The notes under the pieces: model-generated
What the model was told of the DNA's origin: nothing
The model's input: the letters and a program-made list of their open reading frames with translations, nothing else
Database searches by the model: none
Part shown: one piece after another, positions 43,513 through 55,204 of the stretch
How the letters are laid out: every line of letters begins with the position of its first letter
Position numbering within the stretch: position 1 is the stretch's first letter
NCBI RefSeq assembly: GCF_050624435.1
Contig: NC_134546.1
Location: 10,377,001-10,441,000 of the forward strand
DNA: 64,000 bases
Source of the DNA: Tenrec ecaudatus
Lineage: Eukaryota > Chordata > Mammalia > Afrosoricida > Tenrecidae
Reading direction: 5' to 3'
Program-made: the position numbers and the translations under genes

Positions 43513-45162
43513 TGTGGTGGTACATAGCATGTCTACCTGGAAGGCATAGGCAGGATAAACAAGTCAGAAGAGAGAACAACAGGTTGACAGTTCCGGGGGG
43601 ACATGGGAGAAGGGGAGGTGGGGAAAAGGAAGAGGTTGTTAACAAACTCAGGGAAAAGGAAACAACAGGGATCCAAAATCAGTGTCAAGGAGGGTGTAAA
43701 AGGTCTGGCAGGGCTGGATCAAGGACAATGTAACTGAGAGGAATTCTTGAAACCCAAATGTAGGCTGAATATGATAGTGGGACAAGAGGAAAGTACAAAG
43801 AAATAGAGGAAAAAACTAGGTAGGAGGCAAAGGGCATAGAGATTTAAATATAGGCATATACAGATATAAGTATATTTATATATGACGAGGGGGAAAGCTC
43901 TATGTACATATATTTATAGGTTTAATATTAAATAAACAGACGCACAGTGGGCCCCTGCTCAAGTACCCCCTCAACACAAGAACACTTTGTTCTAAAAATT
44001 CAGCAGTCTGACATGCTCACCTTCCTGACACGATCACTGAAGACAATTGGTGCACAAGCAAATGTGGTGATGAAAGCTGATGGTTCCTGGCTACCAAAAG
44101 ATATAGCATCTGAAGTCTTACAGGCCTGAAGATAAACAAGTAGCCATCTAGCTGAGAAACAACAAAACCCACATGGAAGGACACCAGCCTGTCCCAACTT
44201 GATTGCTGAGGACAAAGTAGGTGCATAAGCAAAAGTGGTGAAGAAAGCTGATGGTGCCCAGCTATCAAAAGAGATAGTGTCTGGGGTCTTAAAGGCTTAA
44301 AGATAAACAGGCGGCCATCTGGCTAAGAAACAACAAAGCCCACATGAAAGAAGCACACCAGCCTACTCCAACACGATCACTGAAGACAAAGCGGGTGCAT
44401 AAGCACATGCGGTGAAGAAAGCTGATGGTGCCCAGCTGTCAAAAGATATAGAATCTGGGGTCCTATAGGCTGGAAAATAAAAAAGGGGTCATCTAACTGA
44501 GAAATAACAAAGCCCACGTGGAAGAAGTATTGTGAATGAGGGGGATTATGGAGTGAGGCCCATCTGTGGCAAATTGGACATCCCCTTGCAGAAGGGCTGT
44601 GGAGAGGAGATGAGCCAGTCAGGGTGCAGTGTAGCAATGATGAAATATACAAGTTTCCTCTAGTTCTTGAATGCTTCCCCCCCCCCCACTATCATGATCC
44701 CAATTCTACCTTACAAATCCAGTTGGACCAGAGGATGTACACTGGCGCAGATAGGAACTGGAAATCCAGGGAATCCAGGACAGATGAACCCCTCAGGACC
44801 AGTGGTGAGAGTGGTGAGGGTGGAAGGAGGGTGGAGGGAAGGTGAGGGAGAAAGGAGGAACAGATTACAAGGTCTACATATAACCTTTCCCTGGGGGATG
44901 GACAGCGGAGAAGTGGGTGAAGGGAGACATCGGATGGTGTAAGACATGACAAAATAATAATAATTTATAAATTATCAAGGGTTCATGGGGGATGGGGGAG
45001 CAGGGAGGGGAAAATGAGGAGCTGATACCAAAGGCTCCAGTAGAAAACAAATGTTTTGAGAATGATGAGGGCAACATATGTACAAATGTGCTTGACACAA
45101 TTGCTATATGTATGGATTGTGATAAGCATTGTATGAGCCCTTAATAAAATGATTTTTAAAAG
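43513..45162 (+). mobile_element. Long LINE-mobilised retroposon inserted in RTE
   Basis: Flanked by ttcaagactg at 43503-43512 and 45163-45172, which join to restore the RTE reading order. It ends in the same tail as the 9.5, 28.0 and 34.1 kb copies ('gatgagggcaacatatgtac', 'ttaataaaatgattttta'). The middle holds three tandem units of about 170 bp (44028-44528) and then a 'ccccccccccactatcatgatccc' block shared with 58.8 kb. There is no long ORF, so it is non-autonomous. It is the longest copy of this family in the window. Confidence 0.88.
44028..44528 (+). repeat. Three tandem units of about 170 bp
   Basis: Units begin near 44028, 44198 and 44371. Each has 'gcatgagg'-free text in the same order: 'gaagacaaagtgggtgcata', 'gtgaagaaagctgatggtgc', 'cagctatcaaaagatatag', 'gtcttaaaggct', 'ggccatct-gct' and 'cccacatgga'. 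A related element at 19.96-20.1 kb carries only one unit. Confidence 0.88.
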
Positions 45163-45231
45163 TTCAAGACTGAGTTGCAATATTGAAGAACTCTGTGGGC
45201 AAAACAGTCAATGATGCAGGAAGCATCAAAA

Positions 45232-45762
45232 GTTGATTATGGCAGATATAGGCAGGTTAAAATATAGTATCTTAGAATTTGATCTCCATTTTGACCCATT
45301 TTAAAGTCGTTTCAATATACAAACAAAATAAAACACAGTGAAGGGGAAATGCATGTGGATTAAACCTCCAATGACTGCCTTCTGAACACAGACCAAAGAT
45401 GTGAGCAACCTCGCAGCCATGCAGACTGCATGGGGAAGTGGGTCACTGCAGATGCCGTTGACATTTCCATTGAGGTTTCTCTGTTTTACTTTATTATCAC
45501 TGCTAATTTTTTCTTTTTTTGTTTTCTATACATGAAATCCAGGAGAGGTAAAAGCTATAGGGACAATGACTGGATGAATGGTTTCTTGGGGTTATAGCAG
45601 GGGAGACTGGGGGGAAATGGGGAGCTAATATCATTGGGTACAAGAAAGAAGAAAATGTTCTAAAATTGACTGTGGTGATGATTGTACAGTTCTTCTTAGT
45701 ATGATTGAACTAATGACTTGTATGATATGTGGGTTATAAGCCAATAAAACTTGAAACAAAGA
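45232..45762 (+). mobile_element. Retroposon with LINE-like 3' end, inserted in RTE
   Basis: RTE sequence stops at 'gcaggaagcatcaaaa' and resumes at 'gaagatgaaaggattact'. The insert ends 'cttgtatgatatgtgggtta' then 'taagccaataaaact', as does the element at 20.88 kb. No clear target duplication was found. Confidence 0.65.
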
Positions 45763-45953
45763 AGATGAAAGGATTACTCGTAGTCACTGTACCACAAAGA
45801 AGTGGTTGACCATCAACTATTTCAAAAGGTTGCATATGATCAAGAACCAAGAGTACTAAAGGAACAAGTTCAAGCAGCACTGAAGGTTTTAGCCCAAAAC
45901 AAGACTCCAGAAATTGACTGAATGCCAATTGAAAGATTCCAACAAGCTGGTTG

Positions 45954-47029
45954 TGTTAGTCTGGGTAGACTAGGGAAACAAATCTAGGGAGACTCATATG
46001 TATAAGAAAGAGCTTTATATACAAGAGCAATTGAATATTGAGAAAACATCCCAGCCCAGTCCAGATCAAGTCCATAAGTCTGGTATTAGCCCATATGTCC
46101 AATACTAATCTATACATTCCTCTTCAGACTCACAAAACATATGCAATGATGCTGAATGCAGGACAATCACAGGCCAGTGTGTGGAAAGTCTTGTGGATCC
46201 AATGGCAGTGTAAGCATCTCAGCGCTGGCAGGGGTCTACACGTAGCTCCTCCAGCCCTAGGACTCTGGCTGCCATTACACTGTCTCCATGTGTCTTGTCA
46301 ACTGCAATGTCTCCCAGGGAGTGAGCTTGTGTCCTGCTTCCAATGAGCTATTGTTAGTGTGGGTAGACTAGAGAAACAAATCTATAGAAACTCATATGTT
46401 TATAACAGAGAGTTTTACATAAAAGGTAATTGTACATTAAGATAGCATCCCAACCCAGTCTAGTCCAAGTCCATAAGTCAGATATTAGCCCACACCTCTG
46501 ATACCAATCTATAAAGTCCTTTTGAGACTCACAAAACACATGAAACGAAGCTGAATAGAAGATGATCATAGGCCAATAGGGTAGAAAGTCTTTGGATCCA
46601 GTGGTGTTGTAAGCATCTCAGTACTGGCAGGGGTCTCCACGTGGCTTCTCCAGTTTCCAGGACATGGGATCTATCAGTGTAGTGCCATGTGTCTTGTCAG
46701 TAGAGAATCTCCAAGGGAGTGAGCAGAGAGACAAGTGTGTCTCCTGCTTCCAAGGAAGAAAAATACTGGAGTTCCCAGAATTCTCAGGGGAAGGCCATGC
46801 CCACACAGAGGCTTCATTGGCTGTGATCTGATTGGCAGATAGACTCTACCCCTTCACTCTTAATCCTCTCAAGTCCCCAATTGACACCAGATTATGTAAC
46901 TACCACAACTATTTATCTCCTTAGTGCCTCCAAATGAGGTCATCAAGCTGTCACCTGATTGACAGACTAAATTCCACCCCATTCACTCTTAATCCTCTGC
47001 AATCGACAACAGATTATATAACTACCACA
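45954..47029 (-). mobile_element. ERVL (MLT2-like) solo LTR, antisense, split by a second copy
   Basis: The outer copy starts TGTTAGTCTGGG and ends ACTACCACA at 47029 (TG...CA). It is interrupted at 46351 and resumes at 46908. On the minus strand it begins TGTGGTAGTTATATAATCTG, like MLT2-type LTRs. It sits in the RTE remnant. No retroviral coding sequence. Confidence 0.65.
46352..46907 (-). mobile_element. ERVL (MLT2-like) solo LTR, antisense, inner copy
   Basis: A 556-bp LTR, TGTTAG...ACCACA, homologous to the outer copy along its length. It is flanked by gctat (46347-46351) and actat (46908-46912), a 5-base duplication with one change, as expected for ERVL. Confidence 0.75.
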
Positions 47030-47529
47030 CTGATGAAGCGCTAGGACTATGCACTAGTCTATGCCAAGAAATTTGGAAGAGAGATATCTTGCCAACTGAC
47101 TATAAGAGATCCATATTTGTACTCATTCCAAAGAAAGGTGCCCCAAAAGAATGTGCATATTATAGAACAATATCATATTCAGCAAATATTTGCAGAAGAT
47201 AATCCAACAATTGCAGCAGTACATTGACAGGGAGCTATCAGAAGTTCAAACCAGATTCAGAAGAGGGCATTGTATCAACTATATCACTAACATCAGCGGG
47301 ATCTTGACTGAAAGCAGAGACAGAAAGATGTTTACTTGTGTTTTATTGACCACATAATAGTGGTTGACTTTGTCCTCTTCTGTTCGTTCCCACTGCTCCT
47401 CATTAATCCAAATGTTACTCAAGTCCTATTTAAGTCACTGCTTCCCCAGTGAAAGGGTTTCTCTTCCTTCAGGTTTTTGTTTTTCCCCCAAAGATCACCT
47501 CTACTTGTTGTCAGGATGACCTTTGTACA

Positions 47530-47835
47530 AAGGAAATCTGATATCATTCCTTGAATAGAAGTTTTGGATGCTTTCCCATTGTCTTCAGGAAGAAATCCAA
47601 ACTTTTTAGCATAGTATAAGGAACTGGCCTCAGCTCACCTTGTGAACTTCAGCAATTTCTATTTTTCTTTATGCATTATACGTATCCTATAAGCATGACA
47701 ACCCTCAATGAACACACACTCCTCAGGCCACCTTGTCTTTGTGTGCACCATTCTCCTGGATAACTCCTACTTGCCCTTTAAGACTCGACTCCAGGCCCAC
47801 CTTCTCCAGGAAACCTTATCTGAATCCCTTCTGCG
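47530..47835 (-). mobile_element. L2 LINE 3' end, antisense
   Basis: 'aggaagaaatccaaactttt', 'agcatagtataaggaactgg', 'aagactcgactccaggccca' and 'ccttctccaggaaaccttat' are the antisense L2 3' blocks. An old repeat. Confidence 0.75.
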
Positions 47836-47939
47836 AGTCTATTTGATGCTGTGCTGCTTAGAATCCTCCACTCCCTTCAGTCCTGAAGCAGCCATTACCC
47901 TAACTTTGGGGTGTCTTGGCAACTGAGAGTGTTCAGTTA

Positions 47940-48300
47940 AATTTCCCTTTGACATTTGCCCTCCTTAGTTGAAGAGTCACTCAAAGTCACACCTTCCTTC
48001 TTGGGTGAGACCCATATGCAGTAATTAGTTGAGAAGGACCATGGGACAACTCCGCAGCCCACCCAACTCTAATCCCTCCAAGGAAAGGCTGAGGTCTTTG
48101 TTGTAACTATATCACAGCCCAACTTCCCCCTGTGCTTCCCACATTGGTGTCAATCCTGAAAGCATACACCTCAACCTCTCAGGGTCTTTCCCCCAGGGAA
48201 TCTGAATAACATTAGCTCATTACGACCTTAACACCACTTGCTAGACCCTCTCAGAACTCTTATCCCACTGTATCTTCATTGCCTATTTATGGATCTATAG
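47940..48300. other. Sequence without recognisable feature
   Basis: Unique-looking DNA; nothing to annotate. Confidence 0.4.
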
Positions 48301-48303
48301 TAG

Positions 48304-48503
48304 GGAGCCCTGGTGGCATAGTGGGTTATGCATTGGGCTGCTAACTGCAAGATCAGCAGTTCAAACCCACTTGCCATTCTTCGAGAGAAAGAAGAGGCTT
48401 TCTACTCCCATAGAGATGTTCAGACTCAGAAACCCACAAGGGCAGTTCTACTCTCTCCTTTAGGGTGACTATAAGTTGGACTCAACTCAACAGTAGTGAG
48501 TTA
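48304..48503 (+). mobile_element. AfroSINE, full length, sense
   Basis: The clearest sense copy: 'ggagccctggtggcatagtg', 'gctgctaactgcaagatcag', B-box-like 'cagttcaaacccac', 'cagactcagaaacccacaag', 'ggcagttctactctctcctt' and 'ggactcaactcaacagtagt', then an A-run. Confidence 0.97.
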
Positions 48504-48769
48504 AAAAAAAATAGTGAGCAACGGAAGAAAGGGAATTTTCAGTCTTAAAAATTTTTTTACCTCACTTCTATTTTTATTCCCACTCATTAAGTTTTTATGA
48601 ATGACTGAATGAACAAATGTGAAAAGGAGTAAATTCATGTGCAAATGGCATGAGAGACCACCTTCTTCAAAAGGCGTGGGGGGCTGTCCTACAATCAGTT
48701 CAGTCCTTCTGGAATCTTACTTCCTATTGGAGCAGACTGAGACAAGCATGCGTGTGCATGCTGATTTTG

Positions 48770-48995
48770 ATATTTCCAGGAGCATGGGTATGGAGGCCTA
48801 CATCTGGAGATCTGGGTGACATTCTTGTAGCATCGCACACCAGCTGTGTGACTTTGGGAGAATCATAAAATCTCTCCAAGTCTCCATTTCCTCCAAACTG
48901 AAAAGCAGTTAATGTTTAGTCCGTACGTGCTGCTTGGTGGGAACGAAATGAGCCCATATCTGTGCCAAGTGGTGGTACCAAGTACACACTCAGTG
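48770..48995 (+). mobile_element. MIR, sense
   Basis: 'ccagctgtgtgactttggga', 'gaatcataaaatctctccaa', 'gtctccatttcctccaaact' and 'ggtaccaagtacacactcag' follow the full MIR layout. Confidence 0.8.
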
Positions 48996-49682
48996 TTCAG
49001 TTTTCTCCTCCTCCCCCCCCTCCTCCTCTCCTTACTCCTCCTATAGATTGAAGGCACCCTTGTTTCTAATAACCTGGAAATAAATATAGTGGCTGGGTGC
49101 TACTGAGATGAGCTCATTATCTTTCTTCCCCTCACATGGCAAACATACATAATTATCTGCTACTGTTCTTTTTTCAGAAGGGGAAAGGATGGGGTGGAGG
49201 CAGTTGAAAGTTTTTACTGAACAGTGCAAGTCCCTACTTGCTGCGTGTTTTGTTATTTTTGTTGTAAGGAATCAAATTTGCTTATGGCAGAAGGTGTGGC
49301 TAGGCGTGTCAGCGAGTGAATCAAGGTGAGTAAATAGCCCAAATGATACACTACCTGATGGGTTTCAGTGACGCACAGGAGGAGCTGAAATGATTTATAT
49401 AAGGCACTAGGGTTCAATGGATGGTTGTGAGGTATGCCATGCTTAAGTACCTGATTCATTTGGATGACCTAAAGCCCCCTTGTATTTCCAGTTTTCTCGG
49501 CTTGAAAAACATCCAGTGAGAAAGAATAAAATAGAAATGAGGTTAAAAAAAAAGTTCTTGAAAAATTACCTTTTTCTGCTACCTTACAGTTATGTGGGCC
49601 ATATGATCATTTTTAACTAATTGTCTGGGAGTAGAATATAGCAACAACAACCATAAAAATCCCATATAGTATATTGGGGGAA

Positions 49683-49855
49683 GTATTGAACTGACCAAAG
49701 GTTGCTGGTTCAAAGTCACCAACTGCCCAGGGAAAAGGATGAGATGTCTGCTCCCCCTCAAGATTTACAGCCTCAGAATCCCCAGGAAACAATTCTACTC
49801 TGTGCTGTAGGGTTGCCATGAGATGCATTGGCTCATCGACAGTGGGTAGTGCGCC
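49683..49855 (+). mobile_element. AfroSINE, sense, 5' truncated
   Basis: 'accaaaggttgctggttcaa', 'ccctcaagatttacagcctc', 'agaatccccaggaaacaatt' and 'ctactctgtgctgtagggtt'. The last part 'gcattggctcatcgacagtg' is diverged. Confidence 0.85.
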
Positions 49856-49857
49856 CT

Positions 49858-50070
49858 AAGTGTGTTGTTATTGTTAGGTGCTGTTGAGTCAGATCTGACT
49901 CATAGAAACTCTATGTATAACAAAATGAAACACTGCCCAGTCCTGTACCATCCTCACAATTGCCATCTTTGAGACCATTATTGCAGCCACTGTATCAATC
50001 CATCTGGTTGAGAGGCCCCTTTCCCCCACTGATGCTCTACTTTGTGTAGGGAGAGGTATTTAAGATCCAC
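49858..50070 (-). mobile_element. RTE LINE 3' region, antisense
   Basis: 'aggtgctgttgagtcagatc', 'actctatgtataacaaaatg', 'tgcagccactgtatcaatcc' and 'atctggttgagaggcccctt' in antisense order. Confidence 0.82.
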
Positions 50071-50361
50071 TGATCAGTTCTCAGCTAGAAGCAGCCTGAA
50101 GTTTGGAAAGAAAGGTGCCCTCAATAGTCTTCCTGATGTGGATCAGATTTGGCTAAAAGTGGAATTACCTTTTGGTGTGTTAAACTTCTGAGATTTTTCC
50201 TGAAACATGTACCACAACAAAATTTAGCTGACCTTGATTGATAAATTGGAACTTAGAAAAACCCAAGATAAGCTCAATTAACCATCATTTGAGGAAGACA
50301 GGACTCATAGTCAGCTGTCCTAGAAGACAGGACTGGAAGATGGCTCAAGATTCTTGTTCTC

Positions 50362-50661
50362 AAAAAAAGAGGACCTGATGCAAGGGGCTTAAGTGGAGAG
50401 CAAATGCCTTGAGAATGATTGGGGCAGGGAATGTGCGGATGTGCTTTATACAATTGATGTCTGTATATGTATGGATGGTGATAAGAGTTGTATGAGCCCC
50501 AATAAATTGTTAAAAAAACAAAAAACAAAAAAAAAAACCCACCACCACACACACAAAAAAACACTAAAAAAAATGTATGGATTGTGATAAGAGTTGTATG
50601 AGCCCCTAATAAAATGTTTAAATTTAAAAAACAAACAAACAAACAAACAAACAAACAAACA
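50362..50661 (+). mobile_element. LINE-type retroposon with two successive 3' tails
   Basis: The first tail ends 'gagccccaataaattg' (50493-50508) followed by an A/C-rich spacer. A second partial tail ('atgtatggattgtgataaga' to 'cccctaataaaatg') follows and ends in (AAAC)n. Exact 15-base repeats aagattcttgttctc at 50347-50361 and 50662-50676 enclose the whole, so both tails arrived in a single insertion. Confidence 0.92.
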
Positions 50662-50676
50662 AAGATTCTTGTTCTC

Positions 50677-51424
50677 TACTCTTTGTTCTCCTGCTGCACC
50701 TTGACAGTGACTTAGCTTCTTTCTCTCAATTGGGTCCTTTTTGTGCCTGCTTCTGCCACCTCCTCTTTCCATTTGACTTTCTCAGAATTTCACATTCATC
50801 CTTTACGGGACAGAAGACAATTGGTCCAATTTGTACACCCATCAGGGGGGTGTACCATCCTACTTCAAAGACTGCTAGCTTTTCTTAAATCAGGTGGTTT
50901 CCTCTGGACGTCCAATTAGCTACAAAAATTGGGTTAGGTCACAAGATACCAAATCTAGCCACCAGTGCTTAAGGGACAGCTTGAGGCTCTTCTCCCAGTT
51001 AGAAGTTATGGATTGGAGTTCTGTTAGGCATAAGCTGTAGATATATGGTAGATACCTTTTTGGCCTGCCCGGTAAACTGAGATACAGATCTTTTATATTA
51101 GTGAGAGAGAGGCTATTAACAAGAGGGCTCTGATGTCTTTGTCTACTAGGCACAGAACTGGTGGAGCAAATATCTTGGTCTTGAAATTGAACTATGATCT
51201 CTAGGTTGGAAATAAATTCTTGCTCAGTTTTTGTGTCTTTCTGGATGAGACAGGCAAACTGGCCTGAATAACTGTTGGACAAAAATGTGGATTTCTGACT
51301 AGTTACTTGACCATAAACTAGATATTCAACTTTGAGAATGTGTATGATTGATAATATGAACAAAAGAGAATTCTTATTTTAGGACAGTATAATAATCGGT
51401 GATTTAAAAATTGTTCTGTGGTTA
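50677..51424. other. Sequence without recognisable gene
   Basis: The 147-codon minus-strand frame (50920-51363) shows no domain I recognise and has no conserved context, so it is not supported as coding. Confidence 0.35.
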
Positions 51425-51752
51425 AACTATTAAATGGGGATCATTCCATTTCACCCAGGGTCACTCACGGTGGAGAGGTTTAAGTGGAACTTCCAGATTA
51501 ACACAGACTAGGAAGAAAAGCCTGATCATCTACGTCTGAAAATTAGGCCCTGAAACCTATGGCTCACAACAGTGTATTGTGCAACATGATGCTTGGAGAT
51601 CAGCCCCAAGGCTGCAAGAGGCTGAAAATACATCGTGGACACAACAATGGGCTAACGCCTGTGAAGATGGCGCAGGATGGGCAATATTTCCTTCTGTTAT
51701 CCAGGGGATCATGTGAGTCGGAACTGACTCAACGGCAACTAACAACTAGCTA
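51425..51752 (+). mobile_element. RTE LINE deletion derivative (5' region fused to 3' end)
   Basis: 'cagggtcactcacggtggag', 'taagtggaacttccagatta' and 'acacagactaggaagaaaag' are the RTE 5' region. 'gtggacacaacaatgggcta', 'gtgaagatggcgcaggatgg' and 'cggaactgactcaacggcaa' are its 3' end. ORF2 is missing between them, as in the 12.0 kb copy. Confidence 0.75.
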
Positions 51753-51794
51753 ATTAAAATACTATATGTGAGGAAGTCACTTTCTGACAGTTTA

Positions 51795-52165
51795 AGTGAT
51801 GTCTTAGTCAGAGCCCTTGAAAGAAAGAGAGAAGCAGGCTGAAAATTTGGGCAGTCCAAAATTGGTAGACCAATGACGGGCTGGAAATTCCAGTAGGATA
51901 GCTGTTGATAACTTTATATCTATTTATATCAGTCTAAAACTCAACATTTGCTCTTATGACTTTAAATTGATTGAATGAGTCCAACCCACATTATGGAGGA
52001 TAATCTGCTTTATTTAAGGTCAACTGATTTAAATGCTAATCACATACAGATATTTTCATAGCAACACATAGACTAGTGTTTGGCTAAATAACTAACTGGA
52101 GAAGCCCTCAAGCTTATGCCATAGCCTCTTCAAGTTGACAAATAAAACTAATCACCACAAGTAAC
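51795..52165. repeat. Unclassified old repeat, LTR- or LINE-like
   Basis: 'cccacattatggaggataat', 'ctgctttatttaaggtcaac' and 'tgatttaaatgctaatcaca', closing with 'tcaagttgacaaataaaact', read like a widespread mammalian repeat in antisense. I cannot place the family firmly. Confidence 0.45.
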
Positions 52166-52770
52166 AAAATAAAAACAATACAGAAACTTTTTAAAAATTC
52201 AGAGATGTCTTCCTAATACTCTTTAAATCATCATGGTTAGGATCTTCTGGGTTCCTTTTGACACTACAAACAGAATAGAGTCCATCTTGGTCAGAGGGAA
52301 TGATACAAGATAGAGATGGTAAATTACTATTTTTTAGAAACTACCACCATATTTCACATAATTTAAGATGTTGTCATTTATCAATATCATCTCTATTTCA
52401 GAGATTTTAAGGTATGAAAATGGTGTGTGTGGAGCAGTGAGTAATGGAATGAGTACTCAGCTTTGAGACCTGTTTTGCTTGGCTGACAATTGAGCCACCA
52501 GGGTGAGTTCAGTTCCGGACTTGAAGGGTGACAAGGGCCAGAGTCTCAGAGATTCCACCAGCCTCCATCTGACCAGTAAGCCTGGTCTCTTTTATAATTT
52601 TGAGTTTTATTCCATAGTTTTCTTGCATTCTACCCGGGAATTTCTAATGTGACTCTTTGTCAAGCACTCGATAGTGGTTGCTGAGCATTCTGGTCTTCGG
52701 GTCATGACACTCAATATTGTGTAGTCTACCTCCATTGGGCTAATTGTTTCCTTAAGTCTTCAATTTTCTT

Positions 52771-53301
<531 letters not shown>

Positions 53302-53319
53302 AAGTCTTCAATTTTCTTC

Positions 53320-53915
53320 ACTCCTGTTTCCCCCAGACAGGAGGACCAATAGCTGTACCTCAGATGGCTGCTCACAAGATTTTAAGGTACTCACTTGCTA
53401 CTTACTAAAGTAGGATGTAGTACATTGTCTTTATGGTCTAGACTATGTCAATCGACCTAGATGAGCCTGGAAAGTAAAACTGAAGACCAGAGCCAAGAGA
53501 CCTCCACTCAGAATCCAGAGGATCTGGCTGACACGCTGAGTTTGGAGGGCAGGACCAATTCTCAAATGGTCCCAAAGAATGTAATTTGCTCTGCTGGAGT
53601 TTGGATTTGCTTAGTGCCCATTATCCCTTCTTTCCCTCCAAGTTCCCTCATTAGTAATGGAAATGACGACTTTGCGACTCTTCTACCAGTGTACCTTGGA
53701 AGCAGTTAACCTGTACTCTGGACGTCACAGATTCCCAGATCAAGAGGAAGTTTGCCCCAGGATGGAGTACACCTAAGTCTCACCTGTATTTGATTGAGAT
53801 GTTTCAGAAGATGAGATTTTGAACTTGGAGCGGATTTAAGACTTTTGGAATGATGTAATGAGGTGAATATGTTTTGCACGTGAAAAGGACATGAATTTTT
53901 GGTGAGTATGGCAGT
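53320..53915. other. Sequence without recognisable gene
   Basis: Sequence interrupted by the RPS20 retrocopy continues here. The short frames have no recognisable homology. Confidence 0.35.
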
Positions 53916-53919
53916 TAGG

Positions 53920-54200
53920 CGGGATCCCTGGTGGGGACCCTTACTCAGTGGCCTTCTAACTGCACGGTCAGCAATCTGAAACCACCAAACCCTCCACGGT
54001 AGAAAGATGAGGCTTCCCACTCCCTTTAACAGCTACAACTACCCACACAATTGTAGAAGTGGGTAATTCCAATGAGGTCCAAGTCTGTGCATTAGATGTT
54101 AAACAGTCTTAGAAACTCACAGGAGCAGTTTTAACCTGTCCTAAAAGGTTGCTCTGAATTGGACTCATTTTGGGGACAATGAGTTTGGTTCTTTGGGGAC
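53920..54200 (+). mobile_element. AfroSINE, sense, with about 80-bp internal insert
   Basis: The head 'ggatccctggtggggaccct', 'ttctaactgcacggtcagca' and 'ggtagaaagatgaggcttcc' is separated from the body end ('gtcttagaaactcacaggag', 'ggtttggttctttgggg') by 'gtagaagtgggtaattccaa' and neighbouring unfamiliar sequence. Confidence 0.8.
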
Positions 54201-54785
54201 AGGTTCTGTGGCAATGCGGCTTGGCCAGGATTCTTAATGGTTTGGCAGTAAGTACCTTGGAAGCTCCCATGATGTGACCTTATGCAGTATTATCAACTTC
54301 GTGAGAGGGTATTCTGGGAGCCGTCAAGCAGTTGCGAGAAGGTTGGGGTGGAATGAAAATGAAGGGAAGTTTCCTCAGGGGTGTGACCCATTCCTAAATA
54401 AGTAGACATGGCTGAGTGCTTCTTTGCTTCTTGCTGGTCTGGATCCTGCATATTGCTCATCAACTTCTGGTTCTTTGGACTTGAGTCAGTGGCCCAATAT
54501 ACTGACTTCCAAACCTGGGAGCAATCAGAGCCTAATGTTTAACCTGTCAATCTTGAATTCACCCCCTTCTGTATTTACCAGCCACGATACTCCTGCTTGC
54601 CTACTTGCTTCAGTCCCAGAAGCTTACTCAAGTCAGGAAACACATCCAGCTTAACCTCTGACCCACAGACTTGAACCAGAATGGAATTACTCACCCCTAC
54701 AACTTTGTGAGTCACTTTCTTAATATAATATATAGTATCACTGGTTTTGCTTCTCTAGTGAACCCAACCTAACACAGTGGTCAGT
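54201..54785. other. Sequence without recognisable feature
   Basis: No gene or named repeat is visible. Confidence 0.35.
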
Positions 54786-54789
54786 GGGT

Positions 54790-55190
54790 AGAATGTTATG
54801 AATTGACTGTGTTTCCCCAAGATATATGTTATAAATTCCTATATCTAGGCCCATGAATATAATCCCATTTGGGAATAGGTTTTCTTTTCTATATTAATGA
54901 GGCAGAATTCGTGTAAAGTGTTTCTTGAGTCAATCTCTCTCGAGATAGAAAGAAGACTAAAGAAGCAAGTGAGGAAGCAGACATGGGGGAAGATTGATGC
55001 CAATCCACACAGAGTGCTCTAAGAAATCAGGAAACAAACAGATAAGACGAGGCCTTTCCCAGAGATAACAGAGAAAGAAAGCTGCTCCCCTGAATTCAAA
55101 CTTCTCATCTTCCAACTGTGAGACAATAACACTTTATTTGTCAGAGTGCCTCACTTGTGGTACTTCTCTTGTAAGAGCACTAAATAAGGA
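54790..55190 (+). mobile_element. MaLR-type LTR, sense
   Basis: 'gttatgaattgactgtgttt', 'catgaatataatcccatttg', 'ggaataggttttctttt', 'acttctcatcttccaactgt' and 'gagacaataacactttattt' follow MLT1-like LTR layout, including the 'aactgtgagacaataa' block just before the polyadenylation region. Confidence 0.7.
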
Positions 55191-55204
55191 GGGTAAGGAT
55201 TTGT

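Larger units (their letters stand above)
43110..47345 (+). pseudogene. RTE LINE ORF2 remnant in four pieces
   Basis: Four plus-strand segments form one ORF2 in the right order: 43110-43512 (endonuclease-RT linker, 'gaaagaaaagatcaaagtgg', 'atgtcaggagatactctgaa'), 45163-45231 ('atgcaggaagcatcaaaa'), 45763-45953 ('gcatatgatcaagaaccaag', 'aagactccagaaattgactg'), and 47030-47345 (start of the RT domain, 'agatccatatttgtactcat', 'ttccaaagaaaggtgcc'). Three insertions of 1.65, 0.53 and 1.08 kb separate them. Stops and frameshifts are frequent, so no function remains. Confidence 0.85.

Noticed and set aside
44692..44952. Overlapping open frames on both strands with Pro/Ser/Leu-rich products
   Set aside because: They lie inside a non-coding retroposon, are shared by its copy at 58.8 kb, and reflect a purine-rich strand without stops.
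50920..51363. 147-codon minus-strand open frame
   Set aside because: No family resemblance and no supporting context. It is not next to a promoter, and the composition is like the flanks.
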